A stretch of DNA of 64,000 nucleotides from Prillingera fragicola (Eukaryota > Basidiomycota > Tremellomycetes > Trichosporonales > Trichosporonaceae), in contig BEDY01000002.1 of the NCBI GenBank assembly GCA_002335605.1, positions 806,001-870,000 on the forward strand. The letters are read 5' to 3'. A program made the translations under genes and the position numbers. The notes under the pieces were generated by a model. The model made no database searches. It was given only the letters and a program-made list of their open reading frames with translations, and had not been told where the DNA came from. Within the stretch, counting starts at the first letter, position 1. Every line of letters starts with the position of its first letter. This document shows, piece by piece, positions 1-10,159 of the stretch.

Positions 1-972
1 ACGCCGCTTGGCGTCCGCCTCCTTTCGCTCTCAGAGCGCAAGCTCGCCAGCCTCGACCTTGCTGTCGGTGCCCGCGACTCGGCTGACCTGCTTCGCCGCG
101 GCGTCCTCGTTCGCGAGTCTGTCCGCTCAGCTTGGGCTTCGCTCACCACCGGCCCCTCGGACATGACCAACTGGCGCGCTCCTACCGCCCTCGGCCTCGA
201 CACTCTCACCGAGGAGGACGAGGACGCGTACGACCAAGAGATTGCCGAGGAGCAGTGGCTCGACAATGTCATCAGCTCGTTCCACGACGAGGCTGACGAG
301 GACGCCGGCATTGCCTGGGTCGAGACTACTGTCTCGCTCCCTTCTGACGACGACATCGAGTATGACGGCTCGCAGGCTTACGACCTGTCTGGCCCCCGCT
401 TTGCCTCGGCTCCCGCGCCGGCTACCGTCCGTGTGACGCGTCCCGAATCTGCTCCCGCTATCCGCCACGCTTCTGCTGCGGCCACCTCGGTCGCCGACAG
501 CTGGACTGTGCAGGTCTCGGCCATTGACGACATGTATGACGACGAGTACGAGTACTCGAACATGGACAGCGGTTCTGCCTCGTGGCTCGAGCTCGATCCC
601 GAGGAGCCTTTCGACCTCAAGTCCATGGACTCTGTCACTGTCGACACTGTTGGCATCGACTATGACGAGGACAGCGAGGACGAGTTTGCTGCGGACGAGG
701 AGGAAGTGGTCTTTGACCCTCTCGACCCTGCAGTGCCACCGCCAATGCAACGTTCCTTGTCCTCGTCGTCGACGTCGAGTCTCAGCGACGAAGACGACGA
801 GACATGCAGGACGCCACCTTGGTCGCCAGTGATAGCACCATGCGGTTGCGAAGATCTCGAAGAGCTGGCGGAGCCTATACCGCCTCTGCCTCCACCAAGA
901 ACAAACAACAAGGACGTGGAGCCATTGCGAATCGTGTGGCATCACGAAGAAGAGGTGCATACATGTACCTAG
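1..972 (+). CDS. Hypothetical acidic protein, 3' end only (5' truncated by window edge)
   Basis: The reading frame is open from base 1 and ends at TAG 970-972, giving 323 visible residues. The true start lies outside the window. The first in-frame ATG (163) is probably internal, because the same frame is open and protein-like upstream of it. The visible part is rich in Asp, Glu and Ser and looks disordered. It contains repeated acidic blocks (for example EEDEDAYDQE near the start and DYDEDSEDEF further on), Ala/Pro/Ser-rich linkers, a run of serines and a proline-rich stretch near the C-terminus. I recognise no domain and cannot assign a function. Long acidic disordered tails occur in regulators, scaffolds and F-box-type proteins alike, so composition is not informative. 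Confidence 0.75.
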   Translation, partial: TPLGVRLLSLSERKLASLDLAVGARDSADLLRRGVLVRESVRSAWASLTTGPSDMTNWRAPTALGLDTLTEEDEDAYDQEIAEEQWLDNVISSFHDEADEDAGIAWVETTVSLPSDDDIEYDGSQAYDLSGPRFASAPAPATVRVTRPESAPAIRHASAAATSVADSWTVQVSAIDDMYDDEYEYSNMDSGSASWLELDPEEPFDLKSMDSVTVDTVGIDYDEDSEDEFAADEEEVVFDPLDPAVPPPMQRSLSSSSTSSLSDEDDETCRTPPWSPVIAPCGCEDLEELAEPIPPLPPPRTNNKDVEPLRIVWHHEEEVHTCT

Positions 973-1781
973 TGAACGAGTTGAATGAGGCTTGAAAATA
1001 GTATGAAAAAGAGGAGAGAAATGAATTGTTTGCTACAGAGCACAATGGTTGCAGTTCTAGTCTAGCGCAACGCCAGCCAAGACGCGAAAGAACCTCGAAC
1101 TGGCACACTGTGAGACGATTTGGAGAGAATTGGGAGCATCCTCATACTCTCGGAGGATCGGAGGGCGACGTGTCCACAACGGCACTGAGAAGCGGCGTTC
1201 TTCAAGGAGTACGTGGACTTTAGTCGGCTGTGGATGCGGGGGAACAAATGGAGGCACAATCGGGGAGGCCAACAGGGGAAAGTGAGATCGGGCCGATTCT
1301 GCAGCAAACCCACTGCCCCAAAGGATATCGTGCGCACCGGTGTCAACGCCAAGGGCCAAGAACACAAGAAAAGCTGGGCGTGCTTGGTGAATGCAATCTG
1401 CTGATCAGTGTTGTACGACATCCGCGCCACCTCGGTCAAAAGCGATGGTTCGTCCCCGAGGCCCCGATGGCGGTGGGACAAACCTAAACATGGAGATCTG
1501 CGCAGTAAACGTCGTACACCATGAGTGATCCCACAATTCTAGTCCGGATCCGAGATAGTCTCGGAGAAGACCGTACACTGACAATTATTTTGCTTCCGTT
1601 GGACAGTGGGTCTGCTTACATAAAACAACGTGGTTGACTGCGTTACGTCACGCCACGCGACACCATCCCCTCCCATCGCACATTGCTTCCGTCCACGGAG
1701 ACACTGACGAGCACCACTCTGGTGGCCAACTCGCAATCCGTATCTCATTCTCGCCACCCGACACTACACCGTGCGCACATC
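973..1781. other. Intergenic region upstream of ATG15
   Basis: This stretch of about 810 bases lies between the stop of the acidic protein and the chosen ATG15 start. Open frames on both strands are short and overlap one another, and none resembles a known protein. An in-frame extension of ATG15 back to 1683 exists but precedes the signal-peptide-like start, so it is treated as leader. I see no RNA gene or repeat. Confidence 0.6.
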
Positions 1782-3379
1782 ATGAGGATTCCCCTCGTCA
1801 CAACCTTCTCCTCACTCCTCCTATCACAGCTCTACGAGCCACCAACACCAGCCCCGCCGAAGGAAATTTCCTTTACCGCGCGGCACGCTCACGCACACAC
1901 GCCAGCCGGCGCGCTCTACCTCCATGCAGGCGTACCCGGTTCGGCGTCAGCTCTTGCTGGCGCCACCGGAGGCGAGGAAACGTTCAACACCGACGGACCG
2001 TACGATGCGCCCCTGACGCTGCGGACGCGCAAGCAGACCATTCGTCGCCCCCGTGTGCGGCCGCCCCACATGTTGAGCTGGGCGAGGGCAGTTCGCGCGC
2101 GCCGCGATGGGTTCTCGGCCAACTACACTGGTTGGGCACTGCCCGACGCGGACGACAGCTTTGACGCTGGTGAATGGGATGATGTACAGGTCGAGGCACC
2201 TGATGTGACCGACCGCCAGACGTTGCTCAACCTCGCGAAGATGGCGAGTAACGCGTACTTTGAGCAGGACGCCGATGGTTGGTACCCTGTACCTGGGACA
2301 AACCACTCTACGCCAGTGGGGTGGGAACCCGATGATGACGGACTGCGGGGATACATCGTGAGCATTGGCATGCGATGTGGGAACACTCACTAACGCTTGC
2401 GCAGTTTGCCGATTCCAAGAATGAAACTGTCGTCATCGCTATCAAGGGCACGTCAGCTGGCTTGCTTGGCTCTGGCGGGCCGACGTCCAAGAATGACAAG
2501 TTTAACGACAATCTGCTATTCTCATGCTGCTGCGCACGCGTTGACTTTTCATGGTCAACCGTTTGCGACTGCTTTGCCGGCGGATACCGGTGCGAACAAA
2601 CCTGTCTCGAGAATGCCCTAGTCGAGGAGAGTGTCTACGCCACTGTGGGGACCAACCTCTACAACAACGTCACCTACATGTACCCTAACGCCAACATCTG
2701 GCTCGTTGGACATTCTCTTGGTGGCTCGCTTGCCTCTCTCATTGCACTGTCCTTTGGAGCGCCGGCTGTCGGGTTCGAGGCACCTGGTGACCGACTGCCT
2801 GCCCGCCGCCTCCACCTCCCTCAACCACCGGCAGTCCCAGCAGACATGACAGGTATCACGCACGTCTACCACACTGCCGACCCTATTCCTATGGGCACCT
2901 GCACTGGACAGTACATTGGCTGTTACGGAGCTGGCTTTGCAATCGAGTCCAAGTGCCACGTCGGTGAGACAATCCTGTACGACACTGTGACTGTTCTTGG
3001 CTGGAGCGTCGACATTCGAACCCACCGTATCGCCGAGGTCATCAAGCGTGTGCTTGCGGACCCATGGCCCGTAGGCGACGACCCCAACCATCCCGACGAC
3101 CCGGATAAGAAGAAGCCAAGGCCGGACAAACCAGATGGCAAGGTCCCTGACGACGACGACGACGACGAGCCAGAGGACAATCCGTGGGTTTCCGCATGGT
3201 GGGGTTGGGGCAACAAGCCTCGAATTCCAAGAAAGGGCGACCCCGAGCCTGATGGAGGCAAGAAGAAGAAGCCGGATGGTGACTGGGAGAAGCACGGTGG
3301 CGTCCCTCGTGCTCACTCTGACGAGGACTGTGTGGACTGCTACAAGTGGGAGTTTGGTGACGGCTGGGACAAGAAGTAG
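1782..3379 (+). CDS. ATG15: ATG15-type vacuolar/autophagic lipase
   Basis: Two exons, 1782-2357 and 2405-3379, joined across a 47-nt GT-AG intron, give 516 residues. The start was chosen because it yields a hydrophobic N-terminal segment (MRIPLVTTFSSLLL) expected of the signal anchor. The family breaks down autophagic and Cvt bodies, and other membranes, inside the vacuole. Family marks are the block IKGTSAG, the cysteine cluster LLFSCCCARVDFSW, the lipase elbow GHSLGGS (Ser about residue 296), a following FEAPGDRLPARRLHLP-like segment, and HVYHTADPIPMGTC. The C-terminus carries the ATG15-specific ending CVDCYKWEFGDG after a long Pro/Asp/Lys-rich linker. The linker has an Asp run and Trp-rich segment that may be species-specific. 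Identification is secure; the exact start is less so. Confidence 0.93.
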
Positions 3380-3550
3380 AAGATAAGACGTGCATTGTAG
3401 AACCGACCGATCTGTTGTTGGCGTAGGCGCTATGAACTGTATGCATTGATGAGAAAGTAACAGCGCTGGGCGTGACGCGGAGACCAAAGTGGAGGTGATT
3501 GACGCGTTGCCTAATCTCGATTGCACCCACCGTCCCACTGTCCAACGATA

Positions 3551-4663
3551 ATGTCCACCACCTCCTTGGATTACCACGGCTACCCTCACATCTTCGAGTC
3601 TATAATCACTCACGCCCCATTCGATGCTCTTCTTGCACTCCGCTCCACCAGCCGGTCCGTTCGTGACGCCGTCGACGTGCGGCTCACGCGTCACATCTCG
3701 ATCTCACTCCTCGGCAACCCCCAGAGCCCAGAAGGCAAGAGGACGAGTCCCACTTTGATTTACGCGCTTCTCCCCAACCGCGATGGGCTGCTGTTCTCTC
3801 GACACCGCCTCCCGGCCCTCATGGCGTGGCACAAGCCGTTCAGCGCATACCATAAACGTATCTTTTCGCCGGCTGACGCGGCCGCGTGGCCCGCACGCTG
3901 GGCGGTTGCACTGGAGCACTCGACTGTGCTCGACCTATCCTCCCCCCCGTACGTCGATGACCAGGATTTCACATTCGCTCCCCCTGGCGCAATGTCGGCC
4001 CTCGACAGTGTGCGCACGCTGCGCTTGCCGAGGGATAAGCGGAACAAGGCCGTTATTGAAAGATGGGGCGCAAATGGTCTCCCTGGCGACACCGTCGTCT
4101 CTTTCCTCCCTCCTCTGGCGTCTGTGGGCTTTGTGGATGCCATGATTGCGAATGTCCCCTCAACAGAAGCTATGCGCCGCTGTGTCGTTCATATTGCAGT
4201 GGGCGCGTGCGCCGTGCTCGGGTCACTGCCGTGGTGCCAGAGCGAGTCTGAGGATTACGTGATTGTGCTGCACCACTGGCCCGGAACAGGAGTACCCCTC
4301 GTCGGTGACGAGCCGCAAAGTACACAAGACAGCCCAGGCAAGATTCTCTTTGACGCCTGCGTCCGGAACATTTGGTCACTATGCCCGCCTGGCTCCGGCC
4401 CTCGGCTCACCCTTGTGGGCGAAGAGAAGCTCGGACCCAAGTGGACTGGTGCCATGGAGGAGGGAATGTCGAGGCGCGACGCTGTCGTAGCTGCGATCAA
4501 ACGCTCGGGGCCTGAGGACCCAGCTTGGCGCGACGAGCTCACCGCAGAGCTCGTTGACACGCTCACAATGGTCTCGGCGGAACAGTACCGGGCAAGCGTG
4601 CCTGAGGATCAGTACATGTTGGAGATGGTCGAGTGCGCCCCAGACACAATGCCCTCTTTCTGA
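3551..4663 (+). CDS. F-box-like protein, tandem paralogue 1
   Basis: Single-exon gene of 370 residues. The frame extends upstream to 3521, but ATG 3551 is chosen because the conserved core (DYHGYPHIFESIITHA) starts right after it, exactly as in the next gene. The N-terminal 45 residues resemble an F-box: a PHIF..I..HA.....LLALRSTSRSVRDAVD pattern followed by a basic segment. The rest has no domain I recognise. It is about a quarter to a third similar to the gene at 4848-5999, including the ends (VSAEQYRASVPEDQYMLEMV here, LTVEEYRVSISHDQFMREMV there). By analogy it might be an adaptor for an SCF ubiquitin ligase, but the F-box call rests only on the helix pattern. Such proteins are, to my knowledge, multi-copy in some Trichosporonales. 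Confidence 0.75.
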   Translation: MSTTSLDYHGYPHIFESIITHAPFDALLALRSTSRSVRDAVDVRLTRHISISLLGNPQSPEGKRTSPTLIYALLPNRDGLLFSRHRLPALMAWHKPFSAYHKRIFSPADAAAWPARWAVALEHSTVLDLSSPPYVDDQDFTFAPPGAMSALDSVRTLRLPRDKRNKAVIERWGANGLPGDTVVSFLPPLASVGFVDAMIANVPSTEAMRRCVVHIAVGACAVLGSLPWCQSESEDYVIVLHHWPGTGVPLVGDEPQSTQDSPGKILFDACVRNIWSLCPPGSGPRLTLVGEEKLGPKWTGAMEEGMSRRDAVVAAIKRSGPEDPAWRDELTAELVDTLTMVSAEQYRASVPEDQYMLEMVECAPDTMPSF

Positions 4664-4847
4664 TATGATTGATGAGCTGGAAACGAGATGAGCGCAAGTT
4701 GGTATAACGAATAGATTGTATGCATAGTCAATAGCAAAGCAGCCGCCCATGGTGCCAACATCTGCTCGGCGGCCACAGCGGCCACGGAGCCGTCGTCATC
4801 AAGTGGAGGTCGACGCGTTGTCGTCTTCACCATCCATTCCCCCAGCC

Positions 4848-5999
4848 ATGGCTCCCAAGCCGACAGTGTGCTTGGACTATACAGCGTACCCTCACATTTT
4901 TGACTCAATTCTTTTGCACGCATCGTACTCTGTTCTTCTGTCTTTACGGAGCACCTCGCACGCGATCCAGAATCGTGTCGACGCTCATCTCGCCCGACAT
5001 GTTCTCCTCTCCATCGCACCGGGACGACACCTGTGGGACGCCCCTGTAGTCCCCACAGCACTTCTACCCCCACCCTCGGCTACCTCATACTCATCAAAGC
5101 CCACGGCATTGGCCTACACACCACGCAGGCTCCCAGCCTTCTATGGTTGGTGCGCGCACCCCCCACCAGCTCCATCTGCGCTCCCGTCCTATGCGCCCCT
5201 CTGGTCCCGCACCCTCTCTGCAACGCGCGTTCTAGACGTCTGCGGCGACATCCCAGGACCGCCTTCCCCCTCGACGCTCGGCGCGACCCACGAGGCATCG
5301 GCGCGCACCCTCCGCCTTCGCGCCGACACGCACGGGTCGGCACCGTACTCGCTCGTCACCCCCCATGCGACACACACGGCCGTCGCCTTCCCCCCGCCAG
5401 CCGACCCGTACGGCGTTCCAGGAACGCTCGTCCATGCCGTCCGCATTGGTGGGGCTGGCGCGATCTCTCGCGTCGTCGTCCATGCCGCTGTGGGACGCAC
5501 AGGTGCCCGTGCCATCCTTCCGCGCGGTGCGGGGGGAATGAGCGAGGTGGTCCTGGTGCTCCAGGATGGCGATGGCGACGGTACTGTCCATGGCATTGGA
5601 GGGGCAGGAGACGGCATGGCAGACATTCCCTTTGGGCACGCGCGGCTCAGCCGGGTGTTGGGAACCGCCCTGCGACCATTTCTTGCACACCTCGGCATAG
5701 CGCTCAAGCGGGGTGCAGCCCTTGCGGTTGTCGGTGCCGAGCGACTCAAGCCTGAGTGTCTGGGGGAACCTACTAATAAAAGTAGCGACGATGACGAGAC
5801 AGAGGGCGGTGAGACAAGGGAAAAGGACGAGCGTCGAAGGCGTATCGTGCGATCGCTGGTGGCCGCCGCGCAAGAGGGCAACGAAGGATGGACCGAAGCG
5901 ATGCTCGAGGACCTGAGCGAGCGCGTACAGGTGCTCACCGTGGAGGAATACCGGGTCAGTATCTCTCACGATCAGTTTATGCGCGAAATGGTACCATGA
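4848..5999 (+). CDS. F-box-like protein, tandem paralogue 2
   Basis: Single-exon gene of 383 residues on the same strand, 184 bases after paralogue 1. ATG 4848 is preferred over the upstream in-frame start at 4749 because it aligns with the start of paralogue 1 (DYTAYPHIFDSILLHASYS). The N-terminus has the same F-box-like pattern (LLSLRSTSHAIQNRVDAHLARH). The middle is rich in Ala, Pro and Gly and diverges strongly. A charged insertion of Asp, Glu, Lys and Arg (about residues 310-340) is missing from the neighbour. The two genes share a short leader element (AAGTGGAGGT...GACGCGTTG), which supports tandem duplication. Function is unknown; a role in protein turnover is only inferred. Confidence 0.75.
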   Translation: MAPKPTVCLDYTAYPHIFDSILLHASYSVLLSLRSTSHAIQNRVDAHLARHVLLSIAPGRHLWDAPVVPTALLPPPSATSYSSKPTALAYTPRRLPAFYGWCAHPPPAPSALPSYAPLWSRTLSATRVLDVCGDIPGPPSPSTLGATHEASARTLRLRADTHGSAPYSLVTPHATHTAVAFPPPADPYGVPGTLVHAVRIGGAGAISRVVVHAAVGRTGARAILPRGAGGMSEVVLVLQDGDGDGTVHGIGGAGDGMADIPFGHARLSRVLGTALRPFLAHLGIALKRGAALAVVGAERLKPECLGEPTNKSSDDDETEGGETREKDERRRRIVRSLVAAAQEGNEGWTEAMLEDLSERVQVLTVEEYRVSISHDQFMREMVP

Positions 6000-6081
6000 G
6001 TCAGAAATGTATCAGACACCTGGCATGCACAGATAATTACGACTCTATAGCCTCTTCGACTTCCATTTCCCATCACCCACT

Positions 6082-7586
6082 CTAGCACGAGATTGTCTTG
6101 AACACGTTGAACGAGTCGGCCGCCGTGCTGATAACCATGCCAGGAATCTGGGGGTGCCAGTGAATCTCCTTGACGTCCTTCTGGCCCTGGTGCACGAACA
6201 ACAGCTGAGGGGGCACGTCGAGGGGCTTGCCGTCGGGTCCCATTGCCTGCTGGGCCTCGTCGTCGTCCTGCTCCACGGACAGATCCCAGAGAGTGACCTG
6301 GTCGTCTGATCCCGAAGCGGCGAACACTGAGGGGTCGGTAGGGTGCCACTCAACCGAGGTGACGGGGGCCTTGTGCCACTGGAAGTGAGCGACGGGTGTG
6401 GGCTTCTCCTTGAACATGCGCAAGTCCCAGACCTTGACGCCACCCTCGTCGCCACCGGAAACAAGGAGGTAGTCGACGTTCTTGTTCCACGAAATGACGT
6501 TCACATCGTCGTCGTGGGCACGCACGCTGACCGCACTCTTGCGGCCCTTGGTACGCACATCCCAAACACGGACAGTCTGGTCGGCAGATGCCGAGGCGAA
6601 GACAGTAGGCTCGGCAGGCGACCACTGCAGGTCCTCAACCGAGCTGGTGTGGCTCGTGTAAGCGCCTGGCGCAGTGTGAAAGCCAGTGGGAGTGAGAGTG
6701 GTGAGGTAGATCTTCGAGTCAACGTCACCAGTGAGAAGGCCGGAGGCTCCCCACTCGACAGCGTAACCCTCGGCGCGGCCGTGGTTGCTGATGGTGTGAA
6801 CAGGAGTCTTCTGGCGAGGGCGCGAGGGACCAGACAGGGTGTCGATAAGAGGGCGAACGTCGTAGATGTGGACCTTACCGGTCTCGGAGAAGGTGGCGAC
6901 GTGGTACGGGTCCGGGAGAGCAGCGCCGAGAGGCGCAGGCGCCGCACGGATACGGTTCACGGCACCGACGTGGGGGAGCGACAGGAAGTCGAGACGAGCA
7001 TCCTCGTCAACCTCGTCGTTGTCCTCCTCCTCCCCGTCACTGTCGTCGTCGTGTTGAGTCCTACTCAATCCGCTAAGGCGCATCACGACAACCTCGTCCT
7101 TGGCGCGTCCAGCGCCCGGGACCTCACCAGCCTGAGTACCAGCGACAATCCATGCCGTCTGGGGAAAGCTTTGGCGGTCGAGTCCCATGGTGTCCCGCAA
7201 GACGTCAAACGACAGACAAGGCCACGAGTAAGAAAGCGAGTGCAGGCAGGGGTACACAGAGTTGTCGGCAACCAGCTGCTCACCCTCGAGCATCTTGACG
7301 CCAGGCAAGTAAGTCTGCTTCTTGGGCTCGGGAGCCTCCTCGTCCTCCTGCGCAGGCGTAAAGTCTGCTATTAGCTGGGGAGTAGACTGATCAACTCACC
7401 TTCTCCGTCGTCGTCTGCGGCCTCGTCGTGGTCGACCCTCTCCTCTTCCAGTTCGTCCTCCCAGCGGTCCTCGAACTCTCCCATCTCCTCGTCAATGACC
7501 TCGGGCCGGGCAGTGTCCTGGCCGGTGGCGGCGGACTTGTTTGGCAGCTCTGCTGCGTCGGATGTGCGTTTCTTATTGGTGCTCAT
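6082..7586 (-). CDS. RRB1: RRB1/GRWD1-type WD40 ribosome assembly protein
   Basis: Two exons on the minus strand, 7586-7400 and 7364-6082, joined across a 35-nt intron (7365-7399), give 489 residues. The acidic N-terminus (EEMGEFEDRWEDELEEE) leads into YLPG..ML..GEQLVADNSVY and WPCLSFDVLRD, the diagnostic N-terminal box of the GRWD1/Rrb1 family. WD40 repeats follow, for example FASASADQTVRVWDVR and FAASGSDDQVTLWDLS, and the C-terminus ends in HPQIPGMVISTAADSFNVF. Rrb1 is the nuclear/nucleolar chaperone of ribosomal protein L3 (uL3) and is needed for 60S assembly. The acceptor at 7365 is the one that keeps frame; a later AG in GCGCAG does not. The gene is divergent from RSM7, with 211 bases between the starts. 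Confidence 0.93.
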
Positions 7587-7797
7587 TTTTTTATTGTCTA
7601 GGTGAGTAGTAGTACAGATGATTGTGCTAGAGCGCGTCCAGTCCAAATCTTCAAGAGCTCTGGCAGGACAATGCCACCCACGCTTCGAGATTCAACTTTT
7701 AGACATCCACCGTGGGAAACTAAATGCCACCACCCTGAGTACGACAAAAGTCGCTGTTCAGCCTCGACAGACCTTTTCCTCCATCACATCCATACCC
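7587..7797. promoter_or_regulatory. Shared divergent promoter region, RRB1 and RSM7
   Basis: Only 211 bases separate the two start codons, so both promoters must lie here or overlap the leaders. The frame of RSM7 stays open back to 7618 but has no mitochondrial-presequence character there, so this part is read as leader. No clear TATA box is visible. Coupling of a cytosolic 60S assembly factor with a mitoribosomal protein is an inference from layout only. Confidence 0.5.
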
Positions 7798-8507
7798 ATG
7801 TCGCTCCGTTCAGCACTCTCCTCGCTCGCGCCGGCGCGCCGCCTGTTCTCCAGCGCGCGGGTCGCTCGTGCAGCGGCACCCGACAGTGCCGCTGCCGCGG
7901 ACGCCTTTGCCGATCTTGCACGAATCACGGGCGCGCCTTCGGCCCCCACCGCGAGCTCGTCTTCCTTTGCCTCTCCCACTCCCACGTCCAACATCGCTCC
8001 CGGCGGCACTCGTGGCTACCCGCCAAATGCCGCGCCCCCAAAGGTGGACCCCATTCTCGACCTCTTCACCAATCTGATCATGAAGGGCGGCCGCAAGGCT
8101 GAGGCCCAGAAGCATGTCGCCAACATCCTCGAAATGTTGCAGCGCGCAACCAACACTCCTCCCCTGGACCTGCTGCGCCGTGCTGTTGAGATGTCGGCGC
8201 CTTCGGTGCGTGTGATCTCGACGCGCAAGAGCGCAAAGACCATCCAAGTGCCTCGCGCTCTCAACGAGCGCCAGCGTGCTAGGACAGGTATTATGTGGTT
8301 GCTCAAGGCAGCGGAGCGTGGCCGCAACAGTGCTATCCGTCGCGACGACCGTATCGCTCGTGAGATTCTGGCTGTTCTCGAGGGCACAAGTGATGTGTCG
8401 AAGAGGATTGAGGAGCTTCACCGTTCGGCTATGATGAACCGGTACGTTTGATAAGACCAGGAAGTATTAAAGCTGACGACCCCAGTTCAAACTTGAACGC
8501 GCGGTAG
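7798..8507 (+). CDS. RSM7: Mitochondrial small-subunit ribosomal protein S7 (uS7m)
   Basis: Two exons, 7798-8441 and 8486-8507, give 221 residues. ATG 7798 begins a typical mitochondrial targeting sequence (MSLRSALSSLAPARRLFSSARVAR). The S7 core includes DPILDLFTNLIMKGGRKAEAQ, LLRRAVEMSAPSVRVISTR, IQVPRALNERQRARTGIMWL and ELHRSAMMNR. Without splicing the frame ends three codons past the donor (8442). The 44-nt intron has GTACGT at the donor and a CTGAC branch sequence, and splicing adds a 22-nt last exon that ends in SNLNAR, which fits S7 C-termini better. uS7m organises the head of the mitoribosomal small subunit by binding its rRNA. The identification is firm; the tiny last exon is somewhat less certain. 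Confidence 0.92.
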
Positions 8508-8836
8508 TAGTGGCATTTCTAGCATGGAGTTGCATGAGACATAGAGTGATGCACATTTCACTGATCCAACGAGGCGTTCTGGTGTGTAGGTGGGAGGTCT
8601 GGAGGCACTCTGATCTGGACGACAACCCATAACAGCTTGAGAGGTGTGCTCAAGGTTCACCACGCACAGTGACATATGCTTCTATTGTATGTGACCGGCC
8701 TTGGCCGGGAATGCTCGCCGTCCCTCTCCGTCCATGACCCATCGAGTGGGTCACGAACTACAACAACCCCCGATGCCTATCCTACGCCTACTGATCAACT
8801 CGCAGATTAATACTAGATAATCTGACGACCCGCCTT
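8508..8836. other. Convergent intergenic region between RSM7 and the DUF218 gene
   Basis: This region of about 330 bases lies between two converging stop codons. It contains a short hairpin-like pair around GACCCATCGAGTGGGTC (about 8736-8752). I see nothing that looks like a coding exon, and the open frames are short. The hairpin could serve 3'-end formation, but that is speculative. Confidence 0.4.
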
Positions 8837-10159
8837 CTAATCGCGCTCGCGCTCCTGGTGGCTCAGCCCGTCCCAAGGTACTGGGCCCTCATAGACTACA
8901 AATCCGTGCGGGGGGTGCATGCCGTGCTCAAGGCCAGCATGGCTGATTTCTTCGCGAAGTGACGTCGGGACAGCCACTTCTCCAACAGGCGTCGGCGGGG
9001 GACACCACTCGAGAAGACCCGCGAGCTCGGGCGTGCTGGCATGGTATGGCGGGTACCGCGCAAACGGATTGCGATCTGCACGCTTCGAGGCCAGAGGTGG
9101 ACGGCATCCAGACGGGGCAAAGAGGAAGGGCGCGTAGCCATGTTTGAGCTTTGTACGTCAGCCACTACCATCACCACAAGAGCTTACCTCGCCCGCGTAG
9201 TGTTCCGTCGTGTCACCCTCATCATCAAAGCCAATGTAATGGAAGCGATCAATGGGGAACCGAATTGCACCGCGATGCAGTTGCTCAAAGCTGTTGTGTC
9301 AGCCTGGTATAGCTGTGCGCATGGGCGCGTGGGGCTGCCTCGGGAAACGTACCGTCTCCGTTTCATGCCGTATCCAACAACGGTCACCCGTGAGGGCCAG
9401 TGCCCTGTTACCTCACGGAAACGCGCCATGGAGAAGAGAAGATTCTCATAACTATCAAGCGCGTATTCCTCGGTCGTCGCGCGAGCCGAGGGCGGGAGCG
9501 TAGTCGCGGTGTCTGGGGTCGTGGGCAAAAGGCCGCGCGATACAGCCAGACGGTGGTACGACACACCCTCGGAAAGTGGAGTGGAAAGAAATGGACGAGT
9601 TGCGCCACTGAACTGTTAGTAATGATTGAGATAATTGACAAGGAGCATACCCAGAAAACACAACAAGCGTACGCGGGTCCTTGGCAAGCAGTTCGGTAGC
9701 CGCCTCGATGTGCTTGACGTAAGTGCGCACGCTTCCACCGCGCTGCATGGGCTGCAGAACCCAGTCATCGTCCTGTGTCGCTAGAATACCCTCTGTTCCC
9801 ATCCAGACAGCGTGGCCAGGGACGAGCACGAGATGATCAACGTCGGCCATGCGACGATCTCGCTCAATTGTTGTCTCGATGCTGGGAGGGCGGCGCGATT
9901 CGAGCTGCTCCGGAGTCGCGAGATCGTCCCACGCATCTCGCCATGTCAAAGCTGGATCAGGGGAAGCCTGGAACAGGTAGCGAACGTTGGTGAGGAGGGA
10001 GAGGCACAGCACCGAGAGGAGGAGGGCAACTGCCAGGTTGGTAAGGCGAGCCCTTGTGCGCAGGACGGTCATGAAGCGACCCGTCGAGAGAGGGACGGGC
10101 GCGTAAGCCTGGCTCGCTGCAAAACGCTTTTGCCGAGCGCTAGCAGGGAGGGGCAGCAT
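8837..10159 (-). CDS. DUF218/YdcF-like membrane-anchored protein
   Basis: Four exons on the minus strand, 10159-9651, 9607-9353, 9290-9188 and 9148-8837, give 392 residues. Introns are 43, 62 and 39 nt. A single transmembrane segment lies at about residues 38-56 (LTNLAVALLLSVLCLSLL), after a basic tail. The luminal part has the YdcF-like pattern VDHLVLVPGHAVWMG, TLVVFSGGATRP (rebuilt across intron 1), TTEEYALDSYENLLFSMARF, and RVTVVGYGMKRRRFEQLHR (rebuilt across intron 2). The last two exons encode FPIDRFHYIGFDDEGD and a Pro-rich tail. Acceptor 9608 was preferred over an upstream AG because it restores SGGATRP. Fungal members of this family are uncharacterised; bacterial relatives bind nucleotide-like ligands. 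The biochemical role is unknown. Confidence 0.85.

Noticed and set aside
2618..3694. Minus-strand frame of 358 codons
   Set aside because: Antisense to the ATG15 lipase exon and the start of the next gene; no similarity to a known protein.
9608..9618. Upstream acceptor (after 9613) for intron 1 of the DUF218 gene
   Set aside because: It would shift the frame and lose SGGATRP. The AG at 9608 restores the conserved reading.
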